A stretch of DNA of 64,000 bases from Parasporobacterium sp. (GCA_017510065.1 JAFWOB010000100.1:1-64000), one strand, 5' to 3'; numbered from the stretch's first letter, positions 34,571 to 43,952 are shown. A program made the numbers and translations. The notes: generated from the sequence alone by a model not told the origin.

Positions 34571-34700
34571 ACTACACCTCCGTCCGGGATCATACAGTCA
34601 CATTGTACTTGAAACCATAGGTAAAGTAAAGAAAGGCGGCATAAGCCGCCTCTTTCATGTAGTCTGCCGTCACGTTAATGACCCGGCTGCATTTCCATTT

Positions 34701-34842
34701 TCATGCAGATTTGCAAAATTTAGTTTTTCGCATGATAAATCTCTCCCTTTTTTCATGCATTTTTTCAAAAAATGTTTTTTCACATGATAAATCTTGCCCT
34801 TTTTTCATGTGTTTTTTCGAAAAATGATTTTTTACATGATCT
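34701..34842. repeat. 52-bp-period repeat array (copy 1, three units)
   Basis: TCATGC or TCATGT starts recur at 34701, 34753 and 34805, exactly 52 bases apart. Each unit reads TCATGCATTTTTT-CAAAAAAT...TTTTTCACATGATAAAT, so both ends of a unit are complementary (TCATG/CATGA). The 34571-34877 gap also has a GGCGGCATAAGCCGCC hairpin at about 34636. A second array with the same period is at 58818. Confidence 0.75.
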
Positions 34843-34877
34843 AGGCGGCGACGTATTAACACCTGCATGCAGGTCTT

Positions 34878-35465
34878 TTAAAGCGGCTGCCGCACCAGTT
34901 CTTCCGGAACGCTGTAGCATCCGTCCCGGACCTCCGAGCAATACACGGCGCAGTTGCCGATATGCTTCGGCCAGTATGAGCCATTCGAATCCGGTGTCAG
35001 ATATTCCAGAGCGCCTTTCATGGCGATCGCGTGGGTGGACAGGAGAATATTCTTCTCCTGCGCTTCTTCGCAGATCTCCTGCAGGAACTCCCCCAGTCTG
35101 TTCACAACACTGGAAAGCTGCTCCATGCCTTCCGGTGCCGGGTTGTGGGCAAAATCGCTGAAGAACTCCACGATCTCCGGCGGAGGCGTTTTGAGGTCCA
35201 TTCCTTCATAAGGGCCATAGTCCATCTCGATCAGCCGCTCATCCAGGATGACCGGAACGTTCTTTGCACAAAGCTGTGCTGTTTTTACAGCACGCTGCAA
35301 AGGGCTGGAGTACACTTTGTCAAATGTGATCCCCTGCTCCGCAAACCAGCGGCCAGCTTCCCGTGCCTGCCCGCAGCCTTCTTCGTTCAGGGGAAGGTCG
35401 CTCCTTCCCTGCAGGGCAAAAGCTTTGTTGAGCTGTGTCTGTCCGTGACGAATGATGTATAACAT
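34878..35465 (-). CDS. Histidine phosphatase family protein (phosphoglycerate mutase-like)
   Basis: 195 residues from the ATG at 35465 (MLYIIRHGQTQLNKAFALQG). The RHG catalytic motif, the second-site LSTHAIAMKG His, and the Glu in IEMDYGPYEG are present. It resembles CobC/GpmB phosphatases. Last gene of the thiamine-precursor operon, 13 bases after TatD; it might dephosphorylate a pathway metabolite such as a thiamine phosphate, but that is only position-based. Confidence 0.85.
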   Translation of the reverse strand: MLYIIRHGQTQLNKAFALQGRSDLPLNEEGCGQAREAGRWFAEQGITFDKVYSSPLQRAVKTAQLCAKNVPVILDERLIEMDYGPYEGMDLKTPPPEIVEFFSDFAHNPAPEGMEQLSSVVNRLGEFLQEICEEAQEKNILLSTHAIAMKGALEYLTPDSNGSYWPKHIGNCAVYCSEVRDGCYSVPEELVRQPL

Positions 35466-35478
35466 AAGGGTCCCCTTG

Positions 35479-36285
35479 TTAAGACTGTAAGAATCCGATA
35501 TAAGCCGTTTCGATCTGCCGGAGGGCTTCTTCTTCTGACATCCGGAAGCGCTTTGCATAGCACTCTGTCCCGGCGTGCAGCGTATGTGAGATCAGGTCAA
35601 AAGGAGCAGGCTCAGCCGCGTCTGTCTGCGGAACCGGAATGCCGGCTTCTTCATATGCCCACCTGATTGCTTCGATTCCGTCGGTTTCTGTCAGCAGATG
35701 ATCCTGAGGAACCTGGGACAGCAGCAAGCTGTCCGCCTGAAAAGACGTATCCGGCCCAAGGGTAAAAAAGCAGCCCTGTTCCAGAAAGGCAGTCAGGCTT
35801 TTCTCATCTCCCGAGTACCAGTGCACCAGCACCGGGCAGGGAAAACCTCTGATGATCTCCGCAATCTGTGCTTCACAGTTTTTGGTATGCAGTACGACAG
35901 GCTTTTGAAGATCCGCCGCAATCAGCAGCTGGGCTTCGAAAACCATTTTCTGACGTTCCAGAGGGACATCACACCAGAGAGTATCCATGCCGATCTCCCC
36001 GATCACGACACACTCCCGGTATAGATCCTGATATTTCCCGGGTTCATACTGATCCGCATACCAGGGATGGATGCCAAAGGAGATCTCTTCACACGGCAGC
36101 ATGGACCGCAGATACTCCCATTCTTCCGGCGTTCCGGCACTGAACACAGTCCGGATCCCGGCGGCTCTCCGATACCGGATCTCCGCTTCCGCCAGTCTGC
36201 GGTCTTGAAAACTGCAGATATGCGCATGGATATCGATAAATGAAGCTTCGGTCTTTGGTTTGCTGCATCGTCGCTCTTCCCGCAC
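35479..36285 (-). CDS. TatD-family metal-dependent hydrolase
   Basis: 268 residues, starting at GTG 36285 with AGGAGG eight bases upstream; only 3 bases from the ATPase stop. The metal site is visible: FIDIHAHICSF (HxH), GEIGMDTLW (Glu), VVLHTKNCEAQ, VLVHWYSGDEKSL, LLTETDGIEA (Asp). TatD proteins are Mg-dependent DNases/esterases of the amidohydrolase fold. Its place inside a TPP-controlled thiamine uptake operon is uncommon. Confidence 0.85.
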   Translation of the reverse strand: MREERRCSKPKTEASFIDIHAHICSFQDRRLAEAEIRYRRAAGIRTVFSAGTPEEWEYLRSMLPCEEISFGIHPWYADQYEPGKYQDLYRECVVIGEIGMDTLWCDVPLERQKMVFEAQLLIAADLQKPVVLHTKNCEAQIAEIIRGFPCPVLVHWYSGDEKSLTAFLEQGCFFTLGPDTSFQADSLLLSQVPQDHLLTETDGIEAIRWAYEEAGIPVPQTDAAEPAPFDLISHTLHAGTECYAKRFRMSEEEALRQIETAYIGFLQS

Positions 36286-36288
36286 CTG

Positions 36289-37026
36289 TCATCCTCCTGC
36301 GCTGATGAGGCCGTGGATCTGGCTTCTGAGGCTGCTTTGCCGAAACAGCCATTCCCGGTCTCTGCATGGTTCCGTAACCGCAACTTCATCCCGGATCCCC
36401 TCGCCGGTCCTGCCGAAGACCAGGATGCGGTCCGAAAGATAGATCGCCTCATCCGTATCATGGGTGACCAGAAGAATGGTCTTATGAAGGCTCCGGCAAA
36501 GGTCCTTCAGCCAGTCCTGCATTTCCCCTCTGGTGATCACATCCAGCGCTCCGAAAGGCTCATCCAGCAGATAGATATCCGCTTCGCATAAGGCAGTTCT
36601 CAGAAATGCCGCCCTTTGCCGCATTCCGCCTGACAACTCATTGGGGTATTTCCCCTCGCACCCCTGCAGGCCGAACTGCTCCATCAGCTGCCTGGCCCGG
36701 GGCAGGGTCTCTTTCTTTTTATGATGGATCTCGCTGTACAGACAGATATTGTCCAGGATCGTGCGCCAGGACAGAAGCAGGTCATTCTGGGGCATATAGG
36801 CAAAATGAGAAGATACGCCGCTGATCCTGTTTCCATCGATCCGGATCGTTCCCTCGTAATCTGTCCGTATGCCCGCAAGAATATTCAGCAGGGTGGATTT
36901 GCCGCAGCCCGAAGGCCCCAGCAGAGAGATGAACTCCCCTTCCCTGACGGAAAATGAAATATCCTTTAAAACACAGGGAAGATCCGGCCCGTATGCATAA
37001 TTGATATGTTCCACCTGCAGCTTCAT
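36289..37026 (-). CDS. thiZ: ABC transporter ATPase, thiamine-precursor type (ThiZ-like)
   Basis: 245 residues, ATPase of the nitrate/sulfonate/taurine/pyrimidine class. Walker A LLGPSGCGKSTLLNIL (34-49), Q-loop YMPQNDLLLSW, signature ELSGGMRQRAAFL, Walker B IYLLDEPFGALD, H-loop LLVTHDTDEA. It energises import by the adjacent permease and binding protein. TPP riboswitch upstream of the operon sets the substrate class. Confidence 0.88.
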   Translation of the reverse strand: MKLQVEHINYAYGPDLPCVLKDISFSVREGEFISLLGPSGCGKSTLLNILAGIRTDYEGTIRIDGNRISGVSSHFAYMPQNDLLLSWRTILDNICLYSEIHHKKKETLPRARQLMEQFGLQGCEGKYPNELSGGMRQRAAFLRTALCEADIYLLDEPFGALDVITRGEMQDWLKDLCRSLHKTILLVTHDTDEAIYLSDRILVFGRTGEGIRDEVAVTEPCRDREWLFRQSSLRSQIHGLISAGG

Positions 37027-37038
37027 GATCTCAGCGCT

Positions 37039-38037
37039 TTATTCCGCTTCCGGCAGGAAGGCATTGGTATAGCACGCATCTGCCGGGATCGTTTCTTCCA
37101 GGATACCGTATTCCACCATAAATTCCGTGTAATTATCCCAGACTTCATCCTTCATGACACCCCAGGCAGGAGCATCCGCGATATATTTATCCGCCAGGAT
37201 TTCCTGAGAGATCCGGAGCATTTCCGCATCATAATCCGGCGCATACTGATGCAGGATCTCTGCCGCACTGTCAGGATCGGCAATGCAGTCTTTATACCCT
37301 TTCTCGGTCGCTCTCAGGAAAGCGCGCACCATTTCAGGGTCTTCCTCAAGCGTCTTTGTATTTGCCACGATCACAGGCGTATAGTAATCCAGCCGCTCAT
37401 CTAGTTCATTACAGGGAACATAGTGAAGCTCTACGCCCGCCATCTCCGCTGCAACCTTATCCCAGGCTTCAAAAAACCACATGATATCGCAGGCCCGTCC
37501 CAGGGATTCAAAGCCCAGCCCGTCTGCGATGACAAGATTCAATTTATCCGGATCAGCGTTGGCCTTCTCCATAACGGAACGGATTACGGCGTTTTCTCCC
37601 GGTCCGCCCCATCCGGCATAGGTTTTCCCTTCCCAGTCGGCAGGCGTTTCGATCCCGCTGTCAGCCAGGGTCACAAACCCGGAGGTATTGTGCTGGATCA
37701 GGGTGGCAACGGTCATTAAGGGAAGCGGATCATCTGCAGCCAATGCCAGCGTCACATCTTCCTGGTAGGCGATCCCGAAGGTTCCCACGCCGTTGGCGAT
37801 CAGGGAATTGGTAGCGCCTTCTGTCGGCTCAATGATCTCCACGTCCAGTCCTTCTTCCGCGTAGTATCCTTTGTTCAGGGCGACATACATTCCGCTGTGA
37901 TTGGTGTTGGGAATGTAGTCCAGGATCACGGTGACCTTTTTCATTCCACTGTCTTCTGCTGCCATGACAGCTGCTGCTCCGGTGCAGAACGATACGATCA
38001 ACGCACAGGCCAATACGATTACAAGTGCTTTTTTCAT
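37039..38037 (-). CDS. thiY: ABC transporter binding protein, HMP/thiamine-precursor type (ThiY-like)
   Basis: About 332 residues from the ATG at 38037, with a signal peptide (KALVIVLACALIVSFCTG, cleavage near VMAAE) but no canonical lipobox. It has the NMT1/THI5-like fold: VTVILDYIPNTNHSGMYVAL with GYYAEEGLDVEII, then VGTFGIAYQEDVTLA. These N-terminal marks are those of THI5/ThiY proteins that bind pyrimidine precursors of thiamine. Operon with the permease and ATPase. Confidence 0.88.
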   Translation of the reverse strand: MKKALVIVLACALIVSFCTGAAAVMAAEDSGMKKVTVILDYIPNTNHSGMYVALNKGYYAEEGLDVEIIEPTEGATNSLIANGVGTFGIAYQEDVTLALAADDPLPLMTVATLIQHNTSGFVTLADSGIETPADWEGKTYAGWGGPGENAVIRSVMEKANADPDKLNLVIADGLGFESLGRACDIMWFFEAWDKVAAEMAGVELHYVPCNELDERLDYYTPVIVANTKTLEEDPEMVRAFLRATEKGYKDCIADPDSAAEILHQYAPDYDAEMLRISQEILADKYIADAPAWGVMKDEVWDNYTEFMVEYGILEETIPADACYTNAFLPEAE

Positions 38038-38078
38038 TTGGTACTCCTTTCTATATAACGAAACGGATCCAGTTTCCC

Positions 38079-38879
38079 TCAATTCAGAGGCCGGCGGATC
38101 CTGCCGTGTTTCTTTCTGATTTTGGATGTCAGTCCGGCCGCCTGCGGCAGGGCAATCCTTCCGCACAGTCTGACCAGGCCATTCATCAGCAGGCTCAGGA
38201 TAATGATCACTACCACGCTGGCAAATACCTTATCCAGCAAATAATTGTTCTTGGCCCTGATCAGGTAGTATCCAAGGCCGCTCCCTGACGCGATCCATTC
38301 TCCCACAACAGCACCGGAGATGCTGTAAGTTGCCGCCACTTTCAGTCCTGAAAGCAGCGCGATAAATGCTGCCGGCAGCTTCACGATCCGATACAGCTGC
38401 AGCCGGCTGCCCCCATAGGTCCGGATCAGGTTGATATAGCTTTCATCCATCTGGGACAGTCCGTCACTGAAGCTGACCACCACAGGGAAAAAGCACATCA
38501 GCACTACGGTCAGGATCTTCGGCCCCCAGCCAAATCCCATATAAATGATCAGGATCGGCGCCAGAACGATCACCGGGATGGTCTGAGTGACCACAAGGAT
38601 CGGGTAAATGCTGCGCTTGAAAGCAGGAAACATGTCCATCAGGATCCCGACGATCACCGCCACGACAAATGAGATCGCCATTCCGATCAGTGCTTCCAGC
38701 ACCGTCACTCCTGAATGATACAGAAGCGTCGGAAGATCCGCGATCATGGCGGAAAAGATCTTGGTGGGCGACGGCAGCAGATATACCGGAAGATCTGCGA
38801 TCCGCACCACCAATTCCCATATAACCAGCAATGAAACGATCACGATTGCCGGTGATAATCTGGACAATACTTTTTTCAT
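38079..38879 (-). CDS. thiX: ABC transporter permease, thiamine-precursor type (ThiX-like)
   Basis: About 266 residues from the ATG at 38879 (MKKVLSRLSPAIVIV; an upstream frame to 38927 would run into the riboswitch tail). Six membrane segments and the BPD_transp_1 EAA loop (SYINLIRTYGGSRLQLYRIV followed by KLPAAFIAL). First gene after the TPP riboswitch. Confidence 0.88.
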   Translation of the reverse strand: MKKVLSRLSPAIVIVSLLVIWELVVRIADLPVYLLPSPTKIFSAMIADLPTLLYHSGVTVLEALIGMAISFVVAVIVGILMDMFPAFKRSIYPILVVTQTIPVIVLAPILIIYMGFGWGPKILTVVLMCFFPVVVSFSDGLSQMDESYINLIRTYGGSRLQLYRIVKLPAAFIALLSGLKVAATYSISGAVVGEWIASGSGLGYYLIRAKNNYLLDKVFASVVVIIILSLLMNGLVRLCGRIALPQAAGLTSKIRKKHGRIRRPLN

Positions 38880-38940
38880 AGCAATAAAATAACCGTTATG
38901 CACATCCGGCGCATAACGGTTTTCCAACCTTTTATCAGAC

Positions 38941-39024
38941 TTCCTACGCCGGCATTATCCGGATCAGGTTCAGGGTTTCATGGCTCTGGCCATGATCTCA
39001 GCCGACAGATCGTCAGCACCCCTG
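38941..39024 (-). promoter_or_regulatory. TPP (THI-box) riboswitch
   Basis: Minus-strand sequence has the conserved THI-box elements in order: CAGGGGTGC, GGCTGAGATCATGG, ACCCTGAACCTGATCCGG, AATGCCGGCGTAGGAA. These match the pyrimidine- and pyrophosphate-sensor helices of TPP aptamers. It lies 62 bases upstream of the permease start, so it controls the ThiXYZ operon and its downstream TatD and phosphatase genes. No clear terminator follows, so control may be at translation. Confidence 0.95.
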
Positions 39025-39140
39025 CCTCACATTATTAAGTTCAGGATTTATTTTATTCCGGGTCCGAACTGCTGTCAAGCACAATGACCTGCATTTTTTG
39101 CAGTTCCTGCTTCCTGATTCAGGCTTTTTTCTTTCCTTAT

Positions 39141-39800
39141 TCAGGCTTTTTTCTTTCCTTCCAGGAACGGACGCGCAACGAGTATATTGAAGAATTCGAT
39201 CAGCGGTCCCATAAAGAACGCAGTAATGATCGTTCCGACGCCAACCACGGTGAACACCCGGGAAATGCTGTAGCCGCCGATCAGGCACAAGCCGGCGCCG
39301 ATCAGGACGCAGACCAGATCCGTGATGATCCGGCAATAGCGGAATTTCACCTTGCTCTGCCGCTCCGAGATTACGAGGGCTACCGCGTCATATGTGGAAA
39401 CACCCAGGTTTGCCGTAAAATAAAAAGCCGATGAAAGACACATCAGTACCACCCCCACCAAAAGCAGGATATAGCGTCCCAGCAGATTCGTCTCCGGGAT
39501 GATCTTCGTCAGCATGTTCAGGCTGAAATCCGCTACATAGCCGATCAGGAACAGATTGATCACAGTGGCAATCCCAATCTTATGGCGGTCAAAGATCAGG
39601 GCAAAGGCAAGAAGGATCACGTTGGCGATCACATACAGGGTACCGAAATTGATGGGGATCACCACATTCAGACCGCTCATCAGCGACTGAAACGGATCAA
39701 CGCCCAGCTCCGCCCGTTTGAAGATCCCGACGCTGAGTCCGCAGACCAATACGCCGATCACACTCATCAGGACCCTCTTCCAGTTTATTTCAAAATGCAT
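39141..39800 (-). CDS. YczE/YitT-like membrane protein
   Basis: About 219 residues from the ATG at 39800 (MHFEINWKRVLMSV). Five or six membrane helices and the family stretches FKRAELGVDPFQSLMSGL and FYFTANLGVSTYDAVAL. These proteins are widespread in Bacillota and unassigned; YczE in Bacillus subtilis is linked to antibiotic production. It is monocistronic and divergent from the flavoprotein. Confidence 0.75.
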   Translation of the reverse strand: MHFEINWKRVLMSVIGVLVCGLSVGIFKRAELGVDPFQSLMSGLNVVIPINFGTLYVIANVILLAFALIFDRHKIGIATVINLFLIGYVADFSLNMLTKIIPETNLLGRYILLLVGVVLMCLSSAFYFTANLGVSTYDAVALVISERQSKVKFRYCRIITDLVCVLIGAGLCLIGGYSISRVFTVVGVGTIITAFFMGPLIEFFNILVARPFLEGKKKA

Positions 39801-39983
39801 AAAAAGATACCTCCCGAAAAACAGGACGATTTTAATATATCTTCTGCTTCTGTACAAGTGAAATCTGCGCAATTCCGGTTGCATTTTCGATCTGTTTCAT
39901 TACAATAGAGAGGTCCGTCCGGTCAGTTTTTCATATTTGCCGGCAGCGGAACAGATTTCAGGAAATACCGGGGAGGTTTTATC

Positions 39984-41357
39984 ATGAATATACTGGTGAT
40001 CAATGGTTCGCCTGCCGGGAAAGACAGCATCACGCTTCAGACAGTGCTTTATATACAGCAGTTTTTCCCCTCTGTTACATTTTCATTTCTGCACGCAGGC
40101 CGAAAGATCCGACAGATGGAGCAGGATTTTACAGAATGTGAAAAGGAGCTGCAGGGAGCGGATCTTCTGCTGTTTAGTTATCCTGTCTATACCTTTCTGG
40201 TACCGGCGCAGCTGCACCGTTTCATCGAACTGATCAAAGAGCACGACCTCGATCTCTCCGGCAAATATGCCACCCAGATCTCCACTTCCAAGCATTTTTA
40301 TGACACTACTGCTCATCAATTTATCCGGGATAACTGCGAGGATCTTGGGCTTAAATATCTACAGGGTCTCTCCGCAGACATGGAGGATCTACTGCAGGAG
40401 AAAGGCCGGGAGGAAGCCCTTTCCTTTTTCCGGTTCGTACTGTGGAACATGGAGCATCATTTCTCAGAGCCCGCATTTTATCTGAAGCAGAACAGCATTC
40501 CGTCAGACACTGTCATGGCTGATGTTCCGGCACAAAGCAGCACAAAAAAGCCGGGCAAGATCGTTGTGGTCACTGATACGGAACAGGAGAAGAAAAGCAG
40601 CCTGAATGCCATGATCGCCCGCTTTGAAGCCGTCATGGACCGGGAAGTGTCTTTGGTCAATCTGGCAAAGTTTCCTTTTGCCGGAGGCTGCATGGGATGT
40701 TTCCACTGTGCTTCGGACGGAACCTGCATTTACAAAGACGGGTTTGACCGATATCTGCGGGAGAATATCCAAAGTGCCGAGGCCATCGTATACGCATTTT
40801 CCATCAAAGACCATTCCATGGGATACCGCTTCAAGCTGTACGATGACCGGCAGTTCTGCAACGGGCACCGCACGGTGACCATGGGAAAACCGGTGGGATA
40901 TATGGTCAGCGGAGATCTGGACAGCGAGCCAAACCTCAGAACATTGATCGAAGCCCGGGCTCAGGTAGGCGGCAATTACCTGGCGGGAGTTGCAACAGAT
41001 CAAAGAGATCCCGATGGCGGGATCGATCAGATGGCGCAGACTCTGTCCTATGCCATTGAAAACCGGTACCTGCCGCCGAAGAATTTCTACGGTGTGGGAG
41101 GACTCAAGATCTTCCGGGACCTGATCTACCAGATGCAGGGCCTGATGCGGGAAGACCACCGGTTCTACAAAAAGCATGGATTCTATGATTTCCCGCAGAA
41201 ACACAGAGGAAAGATTGCCGCCATGTATCTGGTGGGAGCCATGATGGGCAGCAAGTCCCTGAAAAAAAAGATCGGCAGCCGGATGACGGAAGGCATGCTC
41301 ATGCCATACCGCAGTGTCTTGAAAAAGACGGAAGGCAATCTGAAAAACAGGAGCTGA
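39984..41357 (+). CDS. Two-domain NAD(P)H-dependent flavoprotein with CX2CX2CX5C motif
   Basis: 457 residues. Domain 1 (1-175) is a flavodoxin-like FMN reductase (ILVINGSPAGKDSITLQT, LLLFSYPVYTFLVPAQLHRF). Domain 2 (about 190-440) repeats the fold and contains GGCMGCFHCASDGTC, i.e. CX2CX2CX5C, the compact cysteine pattern of the iron-sulfur flavoprotein (Isf) group. Likely electron transfer from NAD(P)H to acceptors such as quinones or disulfides, in the cytoplasm. The fusion of two flavodoxin-type halves is unusual. AGGTTTT region upstream; start ATG at 39984 with GGGGAGG. Confidence 0.8.
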   Translation: MNILVINGSPAGKDSITLQTVLYIQQFFPSVTFSFLHAGRKIRQMEQDFTECEKELQGADLLLFSYPVYTFLVPAQLHRFIELIKEHDLDLSGKYATQISTSKHFYDTTAHQFIRDNCEDLGLKYLQGLSADMEDLLQEKGREEALSFFRFVLWNMEHHFSEPAFYLKQNSIPSDTVMADVPAQSSTKKPGKIVVVTDTEQEKKSSLNAMIARFEAVMDREVSLVNLAKFPFAGGCMGCFHCASDGTCIYKDGFDRYLRENIQSAEAIVYAFSIKDHSMGYRFKLYDDRQFCNGHRTVTMGKPVGYMVSGDLDSEPNLRTLIEARAQVGGNYLAGVATDQRDPDGGIDQMAQTLSYAIENRYLPPKNFYGVGGLKIFRDLIYQMQGLMREDHRFYKKHGFYDFPQKHRGKIAAMYLVGAMMGSKSLKKKIGSRMTEGMLMPYRSVLKKTEGNLKNRS

Positions 41358-41384
41358 CCGGTCCCATGATCCAACCTGCAGCGA

Positions 41385-41615
41385 ATTTGGCGCCGTGCAT
41401 GATTTTTCAGAAAATCCTGTAGCAAATACGGAGCTATGCATGTTTTTCAAAAATCCTCTGCAACGAAATGGAGGGTATGCATGATTTTGACCCCTGTTTG
41501 GGGGTTGAAATCATGCATACCCTCAAATAAATTACAAAAAATCATGCATACCTTTGAAAACGTTGCAGGCATATTTCCAAAATCATGCATACCTCTGTAA
41601 ATGATGCAGCCAGCC
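41385..41615. repeat. Palindromic repeat array built on GCATGATTTT (copy 2)
   Basis: Forward units (GTGCATGATTTTTCAGAAAATC, then GAGCTATGCATGTTTTTC), a central hairpin around CCCCTGTTTGGGGG whose arms are GGGTATGCATGATTTT and AAATCATGCATACCC, then inverted units (AAAATCATGCATACCTTT, AAATCATGCATACCTCTG). Same architecture as 22550-22795. No gene is visible in 41358-41632. Confidence 0.75.
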
Positions 41616-41632
41616 TGGAATGACCGATATAT

Positions 41633-42565
41633 CTACTCCGTAAACAAGGCGGTGGAATAATACCGATCGCCGCTGTCCGGCAGCAAAGCTACGATGACTT
41701 TTCCTTTGTTTTCCGGCCTCTTCGCCAGTTCGATAGCGCCGTACAGAGCTGCTCCTGAGGAAATGCCGACCGAAATGCCTTCCTTCTTTGCCAGAAGTTT
41801 GGCTGCCGCAAATGCTTCCTCGTTGGGGGCCTTGATGATCTCATCATAGATTCCGGTGTTCAGTACTTCCGGAACAAAGCCGGCACCGATTCCCTGGATC
41901 TTATGAGAACCTGCTCTTCCTTCAGAAAGTACCGGGGAATCCTTGGGCTCCAGCGCCACGACCTTGACGGAAGGATTCTGCTCCTTCAGATATTCTCCGG
42001 TTCCGGTTACGGTGCCGCCGGTTCCGACGCCGGCAATAAAGATATCCACTTTTCCGTCTGTATCGTTCCAGATCTCCGGTCCGGTTGTGGCTTTATGGAT
42101 CGCCGGATTCGCCGGGTTGACGAACTGGCCGGGGATAAAGCTGCCCGGGATCTGTTCCGCAAGCTCCTGCGCTTTCGCGATCGCGCCTTTCATGCCTTTC
42201 GCACCTTCCGTCAACACCAGCTCTGCTCCATAGGCTTTCAGGATGTTTCTTCTCTCCACGCTCATGGTCTCCGGCATTGTCAGGATGATCCGGTATCCCT
42301 TTGCAGCTGCGATCGCCGCCAGGCCGATCCCGGTATTGCCGCTTGTTGGTTCGATGATGACGGAACCTTCCTTCAGAAGTCCTTTTGCTTCCGCATCTTC
42401 GATCATAGCTTTCGCAATACGGTCTTTGACACTTCCTGCGGGATTAAAATATTCCAGCTTCACCAGGATGGTTGCCTCCAGTCCCAGTTCCTTTTCCAGA
42501 TTCACTACCTCTACCAACGGAGTATTGCCGATCAGTCCCAGTGTTCCTTTGTAAATGTTTGCCAT
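41633..42565 (-). CDS. cysK: Cysteine synthase A (O-acetylserine sulfhydrylase)
   Basis: 310 residues. PLP-binding Lys in [15 protein letters not shown], the phosphate loop [28 protein letters not shown] and [14 protein letters not shown] mark CysK rather than CysM. It makes cysteine from O-acetylserine and sulfide in the cytosol. It follows the sulfhydrylase gene by 27 bases in the same direction and so falls under the attenuator leader at 43953-44203. Confidence 0.95.
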   Translation of the reverse strand: MANIYKGTLGLIGNTPLVEVVNLEKELGLEATILVKLEYFNPAGSVKDRIAKAMIEDAEAKGLLKEGSVIIEPTSGNTGIGLAAIAAAKGYRIILTMPETMSVERRNILKAYGAELVLTEGAKGMKGAIAKAQELAEQIPGSFIPGQFVNPANPAIHKATTGPEIWNDTDGKVDIFIAGVGTGGTVTGTGEYLKEQNPSVKVVALEPKDSPVLSEGRAGSHKIQGIGAGFVPEVLNTGIYDEIIKAPNEEAFAAAKLLAKKEGISVGISSGAALYGAIELAKRPENKGKVIVALLPDSGDRYYSTALFTE

Positions 42566-42592
42566 GGTTTGTCCCTTCTTTCTGTTCTATGA

Positions 42593-43879
42593 TTACTGTT
42601 TGCTTGCTGCAAAGCCTTTCTCCAGATCCGCGATGATGTCGTCAATATGCTCAGTCCCGATGGAAAGACGGATCGTATTCGGCTTGATCCCCTGATCCAG
42701 GAGTTCTTCCTCTGTAAGCTGTGAATGAGTGGTGGAGGCCGGGTGGATCACAAGACTCTTCACATCGGCCACATTGGCCAGCAGGGAGAAGATCTGCAGA
42801 TGATCGATAAACTTCCAGGCTTCTTCCTGCCCTCCCTTGATCTCAAAGGTAAAGATCGATGCGCCTCCGTTCGGGAAATACCGCTCATACACCGCGTGGT
42901 CCGGATGATCCGGGAGTGATGGGTGGTTGATATGTTCGACCTGCGGATGATCTTTCAGATAATCGATCACTTTCTTCGTGTTTTCCGCGTGCCGCTCCAG
43001 CCGAAGCGAAAGGGTCTCCACTCCCTGCAGAAGAAGGAATGCGTTGAAGGGGGAGATACACGCTCCGGTATCCCTGAGCAGGATGGCGCGGATGTATGTC
43101 ACAAAGGCTGCCGGCCCTACGGCATCATAGAAGGAGACTCCGTGATAGCTCGGATTCGGTGCCGCAATGTTGGGATATTTCCCGCTTGCTTTCCAGTCAA
43201 ACTTACCGGATTCGACGATGATGCCGCCCAGGGTGGTGCCGTGCCCGCCGATGAATTTGGTGGCAGAATGTACCACAATGTCCGCACCGTGTTCGATCGG
43301 CCGGATCAGATACGGGGTTCCGAAGGTATTGTCGATCACCAGGGGGAGGCCGTACCGATGGGCTATCTCCGCGATAGCGTCAATATCCGGAATATCACTG
43401 TTGGGATTGCCCAGGGTTTCCAGATAGATCGCTCTGGTATTGTCCCGGATCGCATCTTCCACTTCCTGCAGATTATGGGCGTCTACAAATGTTGTTTCGA
43501 TCCCGTATTGGGGGAGGGTATGGGACAGCAGATTGAAGCTGCCGCCGTAGATCGTCTTCTGTGCCACGATATGCCCGCCGTTTACCGCCAATGCCTCAAT
43601 CGTGTAGGTGATCGCTGCAGCGCCGGATGCCAGCGCCAGGGCGGCACTGCCGCCTTCCAGGGCAGCCAGTCTCTTCTCCAGCACATCCTGGGTGGAATTG
43701 GTCAACCGGCCGTAAATGTTGCCGGCGTCTGCCAGACCGAATCTGTCCGCGGCATGCTGGCTGTTGTGAAACACATAAGATGTGGTCTGGTAAATGGGGA
43801 CTGCCCGAGCGTCCGTCGCCGGATCGGCAGATTCCTGTCCTACGTGCAGCTGCAGGGTCTCAAATTTGTATTCGCTCAT
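42593..43879 (-). CDS. metY: O-acetylhomoserine sulfhydrylase (aminocarboxypropyltransferase)
   Basis: About 428 residues from the ATG at 43879 (MSEYKFETLQLHVGQ, AGGAG upstream; an upstream frame to 43954 would pass through the terminator). Cys/Met-metabolism PLP enzyme: YGRLTNSTQDVLEKRLAALE, DNTFGTPYLIRP, SATKFIGGHGTTLGG with the PLP Lys, and RLSIGTEHIDDIIADL at the end. It makes homocysteine from O-acetylhomoserine and sulfide. First gene of a two-gene operon with cysK behind a Cys/Met-coding leader peptide. Confidence 0.93.
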   Translation of the reverse strand: MSEYKFETLQLHVGQESADPATDARAVPIYQTTSYVFHNSQHAADRFGLADAGNIYGRLTNSTQDVLEKRLAALEGGSAALALASGAAAITYTIEALAVNGGHIVAQKTIYGGSFNLLSHTLPQYGIETTFVDAHNLQEVEDAIRDNTRAIYLETLGNPNSDIPDIDAIAEIAHRYGLPLVIDNTFGTPYLIRPIEHGADIVVHSATKFIGGHGTTLGGIIVESGKFDWKASGKYPNIAAPNPSYHGVSFYDAVGPAAFVTYIRAILLRDTGACISPFNAFLLLQGVETLSLRLERHAENTKKVIDYLKDHPQVEHINHPSLPDHPDHAVYERYFPNGGASIFTFEIKGGQEEAWKFIDHLQIFSLLANVADVKSLVIHPASTTHSQLTEEELLDQGIKPNTIRLSIGTEHIDDIIADLEKGFAASKQ

Positions 43880-43952
43880 AATGTTCTCCTTTTCTTTTTT
43901 CGAATGTGTAAGGTATCGGTTCCTGCTTTTTGCTATGAACCGGACTTCACGC

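Noticed and set aside
33089..34612. 507-codon open frame on the plus strand
   Set aside because: It is antisense to glycerol kinase, which shows a complete set of family motifs; the plus-strand translation has no recognisable domain and no ribosome site.
34701..34842. 52-base-period array considered as a CRISPR array
   Set aside because: There are no constant repeats with unique spacers; the whole unit is degenerate and periodic, and no cas genes are near.
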